This document shows, piece by piece, positions 22,269 to 35,300 of a stretch of 64,000 nt of DNA. Every line of letters starts with the position of its first letter. Positions within the stretch are counted from its first letter, which is position 1. The notes beneath the pieces are model-generated. The model saw only the letters and a list, made by a program, of their open reading frames with translations, was not told the origin of the DNA and searched no databases. The DNA lies in assembly GCA_963930775.1 (NCBI GenBank), contig OZ005689.1, positions 5,518,001-5,582,000 on the forward strand. Direction: 5' to 3'. Origin of the DNA: Cliona cf. orientalis. Lineage: Eukaryota > Porifera > Demospongiae > Clionaida > Clionaidae. The translations under genes and the position numbers were made by a program.

Positions 22269-24162
22269 ATGAATATGGGCCTGAAGGAAGTATTGGGTAC
22301 AGCTAAGGACTGTGGGGCTGTCATCAAGTGGGCAATCATCTCAAGAACATGTCTCCTAGTCCTTCAAGTGAGGAATTTTATCAAAAAGCCCAGCATTTGG
22401 TTGTGTCTTCAACATAATACTAGTGTTTTCAGAGCCACCATAGATTGAGTCTATGGTGCCACCATGATGATCAAGTTCCTGCTATCTTTTATTTACAGGC
22501 CATATCTCACAATTTAATTCCCGATCACCATGGATCGATGGAGGATGTATTCATGAAGGCGCACAGGACTCCGCCCCATGACATCATCACCGAGACGGCC
22601 TTCGGTGGTCTGGACAACTGGGACTCAGAATACTTCATCTTTGTAGCTCAAAATGGCTACCGAGAGTTCGAGCAATCAATGGCCTTCTTTCCTCTCTACC
22701 CCCTGCTCATGCATGCCCTATCCAACACTCTCTTCTATCCACTTACGTTCTTGATATCGTATCGAAGTCTGGCGCTAATTTCTGGTGTAGTTATAAACTT
22801 TATTGCCTTTCCATTTGCCACTAGTGCTCTCTATCTCCTCACTCACGAAATTACTCGGAACAGACGGCTCTCTTTTCTCGCTGCAGCTCTGTTTTGTATC
22901 AATCCTGCGAGTGTCTTCATGACGGCCGTCTACACAGAGTGCCTCTTCGCATTGTTTGCATTCCTTGGTCTATTTCTTCTCGAAAAGCACTGGGATTGGC
23001 TGGCCGCTCTTTCCTTCTCCCTTGCTGCTGCCACGAGATCGAATGGCATCCTTCTGTGTGGCTTCTTAGCTTTCAAGTGGCTTCTGTACGTCCATGATGC
23101 TCATTCAAAGCATAGTGGATTTACATGTAGCCAATTTTTGGGCTATACATTGAAGCAGTCCTTTATCACTGCTCTGCAATGTCTTACTGTATTGCTACCC
23201 TTTGCTGTGTATCAGTACTATGCCTATGCACTCTACTGTACTAGAAGGGTGGATTCAATCGACCGTACAAATAACAAGAATGATTGGTGCACATGGGATT
23301 CTATATTGCCACCGCTTCACTATTCTCATGTTCAAAGTTACTATTGGAACGTTGGCTTCCTGCGATATTTTGAACTCAAGCAAATTCCTAACTTTCTGCT
23401 GGCTACTCCAATGATCATTCTGTCCATGTATTGTCTAGTGAGATTTTTAGCAGCTCTGATGGTGGTCAAGAGGAAAGAAGAGAAATCTGAAAGAAATTGG
23501 CTAAGGTATCAATCCCTTTCCTTTAGCTGTTTCACACTTCATATGCCATTAATGGTATGATACCCTTTAGATACTTGTCACTTTGAAATGGGATAACAAA
23601 TTTATTATTATTAATGGACAAGTCTAGGCCCCCATTCTCTACAAGAATATATTATATCTCTTGATTTTAACAATTACACTATCATTTTTTCACCAGGAGA
23701 GAGAGACTGGTTCCATATATCGTGCATCTTGGCTTTCTTTTGCTCACTGGGGTCTTCTTCATGCATGTTCAGGTATGGATGCATGCATGCACTTGCAATC
23801 TCGACGACCCTTTACCAGTTTCTCTCCCTTCCCTCCCTCCCTCTCTCCCTCCCTCCCTCCCTCCCCCTCCCCCTCCCTCTCTCCAGGTGATCACACGCTT
23901 CATATGTTCCTCCACCCCCGTCATATACTGGATATCAGCAGACACCATCCTGTCCACTCTAACTCAGCTGCAGTATGCAGCTGTCCTGGAACCTAAGCTA
24001 TACAGCTTTAGAGAGATGTCACAACGTATTGTGAAGATGATTTTGTGTTCTAGGACTCAAAATAATTGGTATGTCAGGACTAGTCAATTCATCCTAGGTT
24101 ATTTCCTGGTGTATACATTGGTAGGTTATATTCTTCACTGTAATTTTTATCCGTGGACCTAA
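22269..24162 (+). CDS. PIGV: PIGV, GPI mannosyltransferase 2, four exons
   Basis: Exons 22269-22367, 22499-23505, 23697-23772 and 23887-24162 splice in phase with GT/AG borders to 485 aa; vertebrate PIG-V is about 490 aa. PIG-V is the ER multipass enzyme that adds the second mannose to the GPI anchor precursor from dolichol-phosphate-mannose. Family landmarks in order: VLQ followed by NLIPDHH, GGLDNWDSEYF, FFPLYPLL, the NPASVFMTAVYTE stretch, AAATRSNGIL, LPFAVYQYYAYALYC, YYWNVGFLRYFELKQIPNF, MHVQ joined to VITRF, SSTPVIYW, and the C-terminal LHCNFYPWT. The many hydrophobic segments fit the family topology. An in-frame second ATG lies two codons downstream of the start. The third intron contains a CCCT-rich low-complexity tract. 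Confidence 0.95.
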
Positions 24163-24625
24163 ATGCTATTACAGTCATAATTAAGACATGACATTGTACA
24201 ACCTTACGAAGTAGAAGTTTTGGGGTCTATAAGCCCTTGGTAGAAGTAAGCATTAAATTGTTCATAGCTCCATATAAAAATCTTGGATTACCCGGAGGGT
24301 ACAACTACACTATCAGGCTAACAAGTCATTAAAGACTAATAAAATCATACATATCCTTAATCGCTGCACTTTATAAAATTAATAATAGTCTAAGTTCACT
24401 ATCTAATTCCAGAAATTTTAATGTATGCATGGAGTATAAATTTTTGTTTGTTACTCTTAAAATTAATAATATATCATAGAATCTGATACAGCTAGCTATT
24501 AGCTATACATTTGTACGATTTGGCCGAGAGCCAACAGATACTGTAGCAGTAATCTCAACTTCATTAGTGCTTTCAAATTTTCTTATTGCTATTATTATAG
24601 TAAAGTGTACATGATAATAATAATA
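24163..24625. other. Convergent 3' spacer between PIGV and R1
   Basis: AT-rich with no gene. It contains two copies of the recurrent 10-mer ATGACATTGT (24188, 24635, the latter just inside the R1 terminal exon) and TAATAATATTA-type runs. Confidence 0.5.
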
Positions 24626-27600
24626 TTATAAAATATGACATTGTGCATGTATGCATAATATAATATTATTTATTTTACCATTCTGATTCAGTGGCTCAAT
24701 AGAGATTTCCTTAAATTTTTCACGGATTCTCTCTTCTATGGTCTGTTTCTCTCTTGTTGAATAGGCGCACACAAGACAAACGTGATGCGGCTTGTTTGCA
24801 TCACCAGGGACCAGATCAATTAAAGGAATTTCTCTATCATAGTGCTTAATTTCCATGTCGTCATGTGATTTTAAAATCTCATCGAGTTCCTATATAGAAT
24901 GGGCTGTTAATAACTGAAACACTTGTGACCATAATATTATCTCCTAGCTGTATAGCTATAATGGCGCATGAAATTGTGGTCATAAACGGTCATCACTGAC
25001 ATCGATATGGCATGTCGGCTCCTCAGTCACAGAGACCTTAATAGTGACAAGTTTCGATATACTTCTATCACAGAGATGAACTCGATAGCGTAGCACATAC
25101 ATGTATACATGTACAGCTTCCGAACTTCGTACGATCGTGGCAGCATGATATTATGTGATATATATAGTGCAAGGCTAGCGAAGGGATTGGCACCCGACTA
25201 AATTACCTTGACCACAAAAAAGTAAATTGCTACCGGGAATATAATTAAGGCCACTCAAAATCACTTACTAGTTGTTTCTCATCATCCCCCCCCCCTCCCC
25301 CCTTGATCATGATTTCCACTCGGATGTATTGCATCAGCACAATTCAACCACTTAATTTTTTTGGACTGTTGAATTTGAACTTATGGTTTTGACGACCATT
25401 TCCCATCAAACTTATGATTAAACGACAATTTCCATCCGCCTGCCGCATCAGTTTTGGGCTGGGGGGATGAGAAACAATGAACCAGAATTGATTTGGAATG
25501 GCATTATGATCATCTTCTTTAAGTTACCTTTAAGGATGTGTAGAAACATCCTATAGAATTTTCTACTTGATACTTAATGACGTTTAATTCAATACCTGGC
25601 TCCAAACGTATTATGCAGGCTGCATTCAGAAGAGATGCACATAATATTTTTCATCGTGCTATAATTATATCACTTCTAGTATTATAATATATATGTACCT
25701 TTAGCTAAAAATTTAGCAGATCTTAGACCACATTTTTCGAGTTTTATACGAAGAGACTCTCTAGTGAACTTGAAAATATGACCCTCAACAATGAACTCAC
25801 GGTATTCATCACTTTTGTCTTGATTTAAAGTATTCAAATAGTTGATATTAATACCATTATCCTATGATATTATTATAGTAATATATATTAGACAATTATT
25901 TTTTTGTTGTTCCTTACATTCAAAATAGTCAGCACACGAATAAGAGCCCCACAAACATGATTGACAGTAAACTCCAAAGTAGTCCGTGAACCTAAAAATA
26001 TAAAACCCTTGGCACGTTGCATGGCATTTGCTTCACAAACAGGCAACAATACAATAATATAATAGGCCATGCAAACTACAAATTAATGTCATTGATTTCC
26101 TAGGTTAGCATGAGCACCCGCATATACTTCTCAGCCTTCCTACTTCAACTCCTTCGTAACCCTCGCGTATGCGTACATACCGTACATGCCGTATACAGAG
26201 TATGACACACGACGTTCTATTTATACCTAAAGTCATGCTACCGCTAGCTGGGAAAAGTTAAGAGGCTTATAGAATCAGCAAAATTAATGATGTCAAAACT
26301 ATCGAATAAACTTAAGCATTTTCTGCAAAATCCACAATGTCATATAAAATCATACATTTGGAATGCCCGCATTTTGGACTCGTAAACGAACATAATAATT
26401 ATGATATTTTTCCCACAGCCCAGTAGTATTGTGACTTTGGACGCATAATAGGATGTTTATTTACTAGTTAACTGCATGCACTGTATTTTCAATCAGTGGC
26501 ATGGAATTTAATCTATTGCTAGATCTAGTGGGTGCAGCTATGTCCAAATGTAATTATATTTGGTGTTTCTATACTAACATGACGTTGTGCATTACCGTAA
26601 CGTTGTATCTGGTCAGAAAAAGCTCGTGAAAATTCTTGTTTTGCACACTCAATGCAACATAATGCAAGGGCCTAGGCCTTGCATTAAATATTAATATATG
26701 AGGTATTAAGAATCTTAAGTTTGTATATATAATACCATATACTTTTATAATATACTACGGGGTGCCGCTAAAAATCATTACAGAATCCTGATTGCATAGG
26801 CACTTCCAATTAGAACCGAAAAATTTGCGAGCGGGTCAAAGGGTGCCTTAATTAGGGAGGCATCTGTAAGAACTGCAATTAGAACGGTTCTGGATCAGAG
26901 CTCAAAGTAACCGGTACTATTTAGTGGCAGTGACTATATATATATCAGTGGCAAAAACAACAAAAATATAGGGTTTTAGCTATAGTTTCAATTCTTTTGG
27001 AAGTACTGCCAAATCATATTTGAGTTGCTGGTACAGTAGCATCAGAACGGTTGTCTCTAAATAATAGTTAGAGACTGAGTCCAAGGTCTCTACGCATTTT
27101 AAAAGACCTGAAGGCCCTGGGCTGTAGCATCCCGAGTGCAGCGAGGGTGCTACTAAGGGTCTGAGGGTCTTTAAAAAGTGTAGAGACCATTGGATGAGGT
27201 CTCTAACTGATTTAGAATATAGCAACTGTAACCATGACATTTACCCTGGGGACTAGGCTAGTGTTGCACCTCTCTAAGAGGTCTATAAGTGACCTGAGAG
27301 GTCTCTAAGTGAAATAATGGACCTCCAACTGACCAATCAGATTACTGTATTTGTTACAACTATAATTATTCAGAAAGACATCTGAGCAGTAGGTAAGTGC
27401 CCATATTATAATTATTATATTAAAATGTAACAGACAGCTTACAGTTTGACATCTAAAGTGCTAGCTCAATAGCTTGATGGACAGTATGGCGGTATTGTGA
27501 TATAGCACATGGCAATACGTTCCAATTAAATAGGCGCTGCCAATCCTGGCGCTGCCTAAATAACTGATGTCAGGAAAGGCTAGCTATAGAACCGAAAAAT

Positions 27601-30600
27601 TGTGCAGATCTCAAAGGGCGCCTAAATTAGGGTGGCACCTATATTAGAACATATACGGTATTATACTTGTGAGTACCTCGCTTTGTGAGGTCGGACTCAT
27701 CAGATTCTGAAACATGTGAATGTAGAGGTTCAACATCAACACCTGCTCCTGGACCAACACACTGCCGTATTCTGCTACATAGTGCCTCGACGTCTACATG
27801 TTCTCTTCTTGAGCACTCGTACACAATGTGAAAACCTTTGGGTTTCTCGCCACTCTGACGTTGTATAGTGTCAACACAAGATATGCTAATCCCTTTTTCC
27901 TGCAAATTGGACAATCATTAATATGCATGCATGATACGATATAATTATAATATATGTATATATTAATCAGTATACTCACCTGGAAAGCATAAAGTACTTT
28001 CACGAGAGAGCCTGGTTTATCTTCGACAAATACATTCATGCCCTTAAGTGATTGATATCGTTTATGACCACGACACGATTGTTTGATAAAGATCAGCATA
28101 ATAACTAAGAATCCCACCAATAATATGATGGTCAATAAAGCAGTTACTTCTATTGCAGTTTCATTGCTTTTATCTATAGTATAAAAGATAATAACAATAA
28201 GTATGATAATCATTTTTTATCATTACCTGAATCCAACGTTCCTTCGATAATGACTGTCATAGTGCCATTTCTTTCAAAAATAACAAAGTAGCAACGAGAT
28301 ACATCATTGGGAGTTGTCGTAGTTGAGTCTCCAAGAATATTATTATCTGAGTCTGCTTTCCCAAATAGATTTTCACAGTTGATCCCATAGGTTGAGTTAG
28401 AAATGGACAATTTTGTGAAGCCATTCAATTTTGTAGGTTCATTCGAATATTCACAGACAATCTCTCTCTTGTCATTGATATCAAATAATTTATTGACACC
28501 ATCTACGTACATGCAGATAACATGCAGCTAGCTATTCACTGCAATATCATAAGAAATATTATGTCTTTACAGCTCCATGCATTAAGTTAAACTTTAATTA
28601 ATAACTATTGATCCAGGAGGATTAATAGATCATGAAAGGTAATAAAAATTAATTATAAAGGTCATACCAGCAAATATAATAATTGTAGGAGGACTTTCTC
28701 CAAACATGTTAGTGGCAAAGGCAGTCACCATGATATTAGCATCCGGAGAGCAAGATGAATCTTCCAATATGTGCTTGTAGACACCCTGCTCACAGTGGGA
28801 TGCAGGGATTATTGTGGTGTTACACTTCATGCCAGAATCAGCATCAGTGTAAATAATAGTATAGCTGTCAGGACCTGGTAAATTTGGAACTGCCTATAAT
28901 AAAAATTAATATCAGGTATGCATACAATAGACTGCATGACCATTATGTTACCCTAGATTTACCATTATAGTTCACAACACAGATGTCATTGACAAGAACT
29001 GTTATTGGCATGGCATCTGCTCAGGTGCATATTATAATATTATTATTATTAATTCACCCCACCCCTCGGGCCATGCCATAATATTATTATACTTGTGTCA
29101 TACCCCCTACCACTTTCCTATCTTTGCTATAGTATATAGGTGGGTATGTGGGGCAAACAATAATACTATAATATATTGATAAGTGCATAATACTCTCAAA
29201 GGTATTGTCGACACCTAGACTAAATACGTACACAAAAACAGTTTGCTCAACAAAAAAACACGTATCACTGAATAGGCCTCACTGAGTGGAAGCTATACTA
29301 ATATCCCATGCAAGCATGGATTATCCATGTCCCAAAGGTATTCTGTTAATACCCATGGGGTATAAAATAATAACATACATATCTGAAGACCCCCATGGGT
29401 ATTACAGTAGTGGATGCCTAAATTTTTGGCTTGATGGTGCAAACTGGCAGCAATTTATATATAATAATATATATAAATTGCTGCCAGTTTGCACCATCAA
29501 GCCAAAAATTTAGGCATCCACTACTGTAATACCCATGGGGGTCTTCAGATATGTATGTTATTATTTTATACCCCATGGGTATTAACAGAATACCTTTGGG
29601 ACATGGATAATCCATGCTTGCATGGGATATTAGTATAGCTTCCACTCAGTGAGGCCTATTCAGTGATACGTGTTTTTTTGTTGAGCAAACTGTTTTTGTG
29701 TACGTATTTAGTCTATGGGTCGATCATCCGGAATCAATATAATTATTATATAACTGCGGTACCCTTCCTTTACAGTGTAGCTACTGTAATAATGTACATT
29801 ATTTAATATGGACATCTAATGGACTCACAACTTCTTTGATTGTAACACTCAGTTGTAGAAGTGCATTTTTCGATATCAAAAGAAGGGGGGCTTCTGGTAC
29901 TATAATAAAGATAATGTATTAATAATTCTGCATTGGTTGTAATTATTATATTACCTCCCCATACAGTAGCAATTTTTTACTTTTCTGGTTAATATGAGGT
30001 AATTAGGTATAATCTATGAGGAAAATTCAGGGCCTCAATGGAGCTTTTCTGGTATTTGAAAATCGGTATGTACGTAGAGTATCTAGCTAGTATCTAACAC
30101 ATGTATCCAGCGAATATACCTTATAAGCTGCATGCTACTTTGTCTGTAAACTTCTTGCCTTGCGTAATCCCTATAGCTAGCCTGCGCCAAAGCATGCCGT
30201 CCACAATCCATCTATGATTGAAGCATCAAGGTTTGTCACTTTCAAGGTTGAGAGTCGGTCTCAAATCTAGACTCCATCTCCGCAATTGGAGCATCTATTG
30301 TGCGCATTATGTTGACGACATACTTATGCACTGTTTTCACTATGCAACTAACTGCATGCATGGGGATATATATATGGTATATATATTATAGTGTTCCATT
30401 ACAATTAATACCTTTTAGCACCACCTGAAGTATGCTACTCATATTTCCAACCTCTTCATTACACTTTGACTGTACAGCTATACTACATAGTTGTATATCT
30501 GTGGATATTAATTTTGTAAATCTTCACATACAACAGTAGCTGAATCTATACTTTCATGACAGGAACCACAGTTTGTTGCGTGAATATTATATCTGAAGGG

Positions 30601-31526
30601 AGGGCACACCAGGCTAGAATTTAATGGGTCCCAGCTGAATTTGAGATGTGTTGTATTCACTTCCTCCAGATGCAAATTCATTGGGGAGTCTGCATGTATT
30701 AAAGTTATATAATTAATTGTTGGGATTTTGCTCAACAGTGACTTCAAAGCAAAGTCTGAGTCAACAATATTATGACTTCAATCATGCACAACTGCAACTT
30801 GAACATGGTATTGCATATTACTTTCATCTGTATCTGGCCAGCTCAACCCACCAGGGCCATCCCCCTCTCCTATTCATAATGCTATAACTAGGTCTGACAG
30901 AGAGTTGGTAAAACTAAATTAAATGATCTGGAAGCTAGTGCAGAGATTGTAAATAATGTTTCTGGTATCATAATGTGGTGCTGCATGTGCACAGAATCAT
31001 GATCATGAGGAAGACTTAGTACACATAATGCATACCTATCATTGTCCATGTATTGACATCTCTCTCTATATCAGTATAATGAGCACAAGTAATCATACTG
31101 CCATTTGAGAGTGTGGTCATTGTTAGATTGATAATGAACCTTGAAGTGTAAATTAAATTTGCGCTGTCTCTACTCATAGCTTTGACCGTGATGGCACCAC
31201 CATTGCACGCCTGATACCGTGTGGTGAAATTGTCATCATGATTTAGCGTAACATCACTGCTTCTGTGACAGTCCTTGATAAAACTTGCTCGCCATACAGT
31301 TGCCCCTGTACCGTTGATGCTACACTCAAAGGAAAGTTCACTCTCTGGACAGACACAGCCACTTGGAGGCAGTGAAAATCTATTTTCTTGCAAAGGATTG
31401 GAAAGATCTGGAGAGTATAATATGTAATATTAATGATATTATTCCTATGAAAATTAAAATTAATAGTTTCCTACCAACTAAATCTAGAGTTGCCAACAAA
31501 ATTATGATATAGACAGCTGACAACAT
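24626..31526 (-). CDS. R1: Ig/FN3 transmembrane protein with three predicted cytoplasmic ACT domains
   Basis: Exons: 31526-31475, 31407-31036, 30689-30412, 29899-29829, 28893-28668, 28502-28227, 28173-27980, 27899-27677, 25991-25918, 25861-25699, 25619-25528, 24889-24626. About 760 aa if read through. Order: signal peptide 1-17; Ig-like domain to 141 (CVCPESELSFEC ... ITCAHY); FN3-like 142-233; linker; FN3-like 258-332; a cysteine-containing module to 424; TM about 436-455; ACT1 about 468-560 (MNVFVEDKPGSLVKVLYAFQ, EKGISISCVDT); ACT2 564-642 (LEFTVNHVCGALIRVLTILN, DNGININYLN); weaker ACT3 from about 650 (VIKYQVENSIGCFYTSLK). Ectodomain introns are phase 1; a phase 0 intron splits every ACT domain at the same place. 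Exon 3 has a 2-nt frame disturbance near 30525 (TAA), so the copy may be broken. The ACT call is by motif reading only. Confidence 0.72.
27066..27208. repeat. Inverted repeat with a CCCGAGTGCAGCGAGGG core
   Basis: AGTTAGAGAC at the left is complemented by GTCTCTAACT at the right, with AAAGACC...GGTCTTT inside and a GC-rich core like that of 16095-16230. The following ACCAATCAGATTAC...TTGTTACAACTATAATTATT also appears, inverted, beside that element. Confidence 0.6.
29216..29715. repeat. Near-perfect 500-bp palindrome in an R1 intron
   Basis: The 250-bp left arm is complemented by the right arm about the centre 29465/29466, with essentially no spacer; by eye only a position or so differs (AATAATAT against AATTATTAT near the centre). 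Both strands encode the same 75-residue open frame, which is a by-product of the symmetry. No target-site duplication is evident at the ends. Confidence 0.9.
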
Positions 31527-32350
31527 GACATTGTACACAATAGTGGTTAGAGCTTCTTAAATAACCGCCAGCAACTTTGAGTTCTGACTGTGTGATGTCC
31601 AGTTCCACTCTAGTTATAGTCTGCAATGTCCTAATAAGTTGGTGTCCTATAACATATCACAACGTTTTTGCGCATGCGCAGGAATTGGGCTCGTTTAATT
31701 ATGTCGCGCATGCGTACGTGGGCACGTGGGTACAACGGACCCTCCGAGAAGCGGACAAGTGCCGTGTTACCGATTGAATTTAGCATAGTTTTAGTACATT
31801 AGCAACCTCCGAGAAGAGGACGCTTCTCGATTCCGGACAGCGGACAAGATCCAAGCTCCCAACGTCACTTTTATAGCGGACATCCAGAAACCACGCCCTT
31901 AAAATTAACGGTGCCACGCCCACCTTTGTCGCAATCTAGGCGGTCGCGATATTATGCTGCATGCGCGATAATAATATTAGCCTTGAATCCAGATAACGAT
32001 TTTGGAGTAGCCAGTACTTCAGAAACAAAAAAATTCAGCCTGTGCTATGTTGATACTGAAAACAGAACATATCACCCGATCAACCACTTGATTATCATCC
32101 CTACTGCTCTTGTTATGCATTTTAGTACATTTACTAAGATAATACAATCAAATGGGTTAAAAAAATCATGAACCTCGTGCATGCGTGCACACGGGGTAAT
32201 AAGAGTAAGTTTATAATCATAAAGCATGAGCTATTTATGGAAATGTATGACACACACGTCTTAGTGACATCTATAGCTACAGTGTACATGTGCATACACA
32301 AACTTGTGCTCATTAATATACAATAGGTAAAGTCAAGTCTTGTGGTTAAT
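31527..32350. other. R1/R2 intergenic spacer
   Basis: About 0.8 kb between the R2 stop and the R1 start on the same strand. It contains short direct repeats of CTCCGAGAAG with GCGGACAAG (31742-31850) and one ATGACATTGT copy overlapping the R1 start codon. No gene was seen. Confidence 0.5.
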
Positions 32351-35300
32351 TCAATGTTTAGCGATAAAGGGTAAATCCTTCTGTAGCTGTGATTTCATAT
32401 GCACTGGAAAAGCAAGTTCAAGAAGTAATTTTTGCTGTCCTTCCTTAGCAAGATCCAGTTTGGCTGATATTAATTTACATTTCTGCACTGATGGTAGCTG
32501 TATGAGATGTATAAAAATTAATTTTGGTTGTATTCAACTTTAATTTGACCTCCAATATATTATAATTATTAAGGGAATGTGTGACAGGTAATAGTAATAT
32601 TATAATATCATGGGCACAAGGGATCTATGACATTGTGATATATTGCACCAAAGCTCAAGGGCGCTTTGTGGACTCGAGCTTTGGTGCAGTATGAGCTTAG
32701 CTCAGTTGACTAGCTAGCTAGCTGACAATAGCTATATCTATCTATACTAGCTACTAATAGTCCAGCATCAACAATAGTGGCGTCCTTTAGTTTCCCATGC
32801 AATCGAGAGAAGCATACAACACTAGCTAGCTAGCTAGCTGTTGCACGTGAATGATTGCTAAATAATATGGATCTCTATACATGTAGAGTAATTTACCAAT
32901 CATCGGATATCGTCGAATCCCGGACATGCGGTTTTAGATGAGTTGGTTGGAATCACAGTCATGGTAGGCCATATACTAAATGATTCCATGCTTCCTACAA
33001 CTTTCTTTAGCTTACAAGTGGAGCTAGCCAGTAGTCATCCTCTATTTGCGTCCGATTCATCGAAAATGATTGGGTGGAGTCCCACTGGTGGGCATGGCTA
33101 AACATGATCGAAATGGTGGACCGGAGTTAGTTGCTAGTGCATGTACCTGTAGCAGCGTTGACCGATTCTGATCATCACCAAGATAGAATATGCAAGCATG
33201 TCCGAGATTTGAAGCGGAGGTCCGGTTTATAAATTTGTAACATTGTATCTTTGAGCACAATTTGCAACAAAGATTGGGACATACGGTTTGCGTCATTCGT
33301 TAGCTGACTGGTAGCTCTATCTACTGAGTACTCTATCATTTAAAATTATTGTTATGTCCGAAAGTTATGGGTTGCTTTATAAAAACCGTCCGGATTTCGA
33401 TGATCTACTCTAATTCAAATTTTCGTTTTCATGGATTTCAATATTCGATTTATGTGGAACACTTTAGTACAGCTATTTGCCTTGGAGCTCTCATAATACC
33501 ATGGATCCTATTGGCCAGATTTTATAAGTAACCAAGTAAAACCTACAAGTAACTAAGTTACTTAGTTACCTCCCATTGACCAATCAGATTACAGAAAAGT
33601 GCATGGCAGTAAAAATTATAATAATAATAATATTATACTCTTGGTGACATCTGCAATAGTCAATAGTACAGAATCTGATGGCCTGGGTATGCCATTATGC
33701 ATGACAAACACGTTCAACTAAATAATCGTTCATAATATTCATGAATACTTTAGCTATAACTTAAGTGAATGCATGCATCAAACCATATTATCCTGCTTGT
33801 AATAATATTATAAGAAGTTACCTGCATCACGTCTAAAGATTGTCCTGGGGTATTTTCAATCTCAAATTCAACAGTTCCTGTCTCAGTATCTGCGTGATAA
33901 GTCACAAAACATGGCATTCAATTTGATGTTTGAGCTAATAATTGTGTACCTTCACCAAGGATTACATCACACTCTTTCAGTTTCTGTTTTAGAACCGACA
34001 GTTCATCTCTGCTTAGGCAATCACATATAAGAATAAAGTTGCGAACATCACATCCGTGAGACTTAGTTTCGCCACCTCCATCCAAACGAATAATGTTGAT
34101 TTTACGATTCTATTAATATAATAATTGCATGAGACTGTCATTATCTAACTGTCTACTAGTATATGAAACGATTACCACTGCATCCCTAGTATATAGCTTC
34201 ATTGTATATGGTAAAGGGTCATTATATATGTAAGCATACTTAAGTTATGCAATGTTACATAATCGTTAAATGCTTTAAGTGACATAACTTCAAAATTAAA
34301 ACAGATGCATTGACAAATTTATAGAACCATTTTCCACATTCACCTGTATCTGTACCAAATTTCATGATTCGATACCCTTACTGTTTCAGAAAAGTAAACT
34401 GCTACTATATAGGGATGTAATTATTCAGAAAGTTGGGAAGATAAGGCCACACAAACTAAATTCGCTGTTTATCGTCACCACTTTTTCCATTTTCCATGCG
34501 GGCGAGCGGTCATTATTCATTATTCATTGTTCATTTTCTTCATCGTTGCGAGCCACGCCCCTCACTCAAGGGGCGTGGTTTACCATTAACGGGCAATGCT
34601 AAGGTTAAAGGTCATGCGTGCTCATTGAGGACAGCGAGTCTAAGGCAAGTTTTCTACTTGTTAGGGTGTCATTAGAAGGGAAATAAACGCTTTGGACGTG
34701 CTGTGCATAATATATGTCGAACATTTGAAGGTTTTGTGCAGTGTTCATGTGATTAATAATGAATAATGAAAATTTTGCTGGATCTTCAAAATAGCATGCG
34801 GGCGGTGACGCTTAACAGTGAATTTAGTTTGTGTGGCCTAATAATTATGTCCCGAGTCCCAATTCATAAATCGATTCGGCCAACCGATGAGGTAATTATG
34901 ATGAATAATGATGAAACCTATGATGAAATTAGAGCTCTGTAGAGCACATACCCTGCGCGCATATCGCGCAATTTATAGATTTATTTTTGGTGCATGGCTA
35001 TATTTGAGAGAAATAGTGGAAATGCTGCTTAGTTGCTGGGGGTCCCGGTGACACTTGAAAAGCGCTCTCTGTACCCAGACCTAGGAAGACATGCACTTTT
35101 ACCTAAGGCCAGTGTTAGTTGTAAACGTATTTCTGGTCACCCGCCCGCATGCTATTTTGGAGGCCGCCTGTTTTGGCCATTATTGTCATTATTTGGCTCT
35201 GCGCATGCTCAGTTCAATTACCAAAATTAATGTCACCATCCTGTCTGTGGTTTGTCCAGGAAATGTTCAAATTGTACAGGATATGCTGAGGTAAAATAAT

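Noticed and set aside
29286..29645. Two 75-aa open frames of nearly identical sequence on opposite strands
   Set aside because: They are the two arms of the palindrome read from each side; no splice, start context or homology supports a gene.
30510..30540. A 29-nt intron that would restore the R1 frame
   Set aside because: Shorter than normal animal introns, and it would remove residues (CEDLQ) that match R2; kept only as an alternative explanation.
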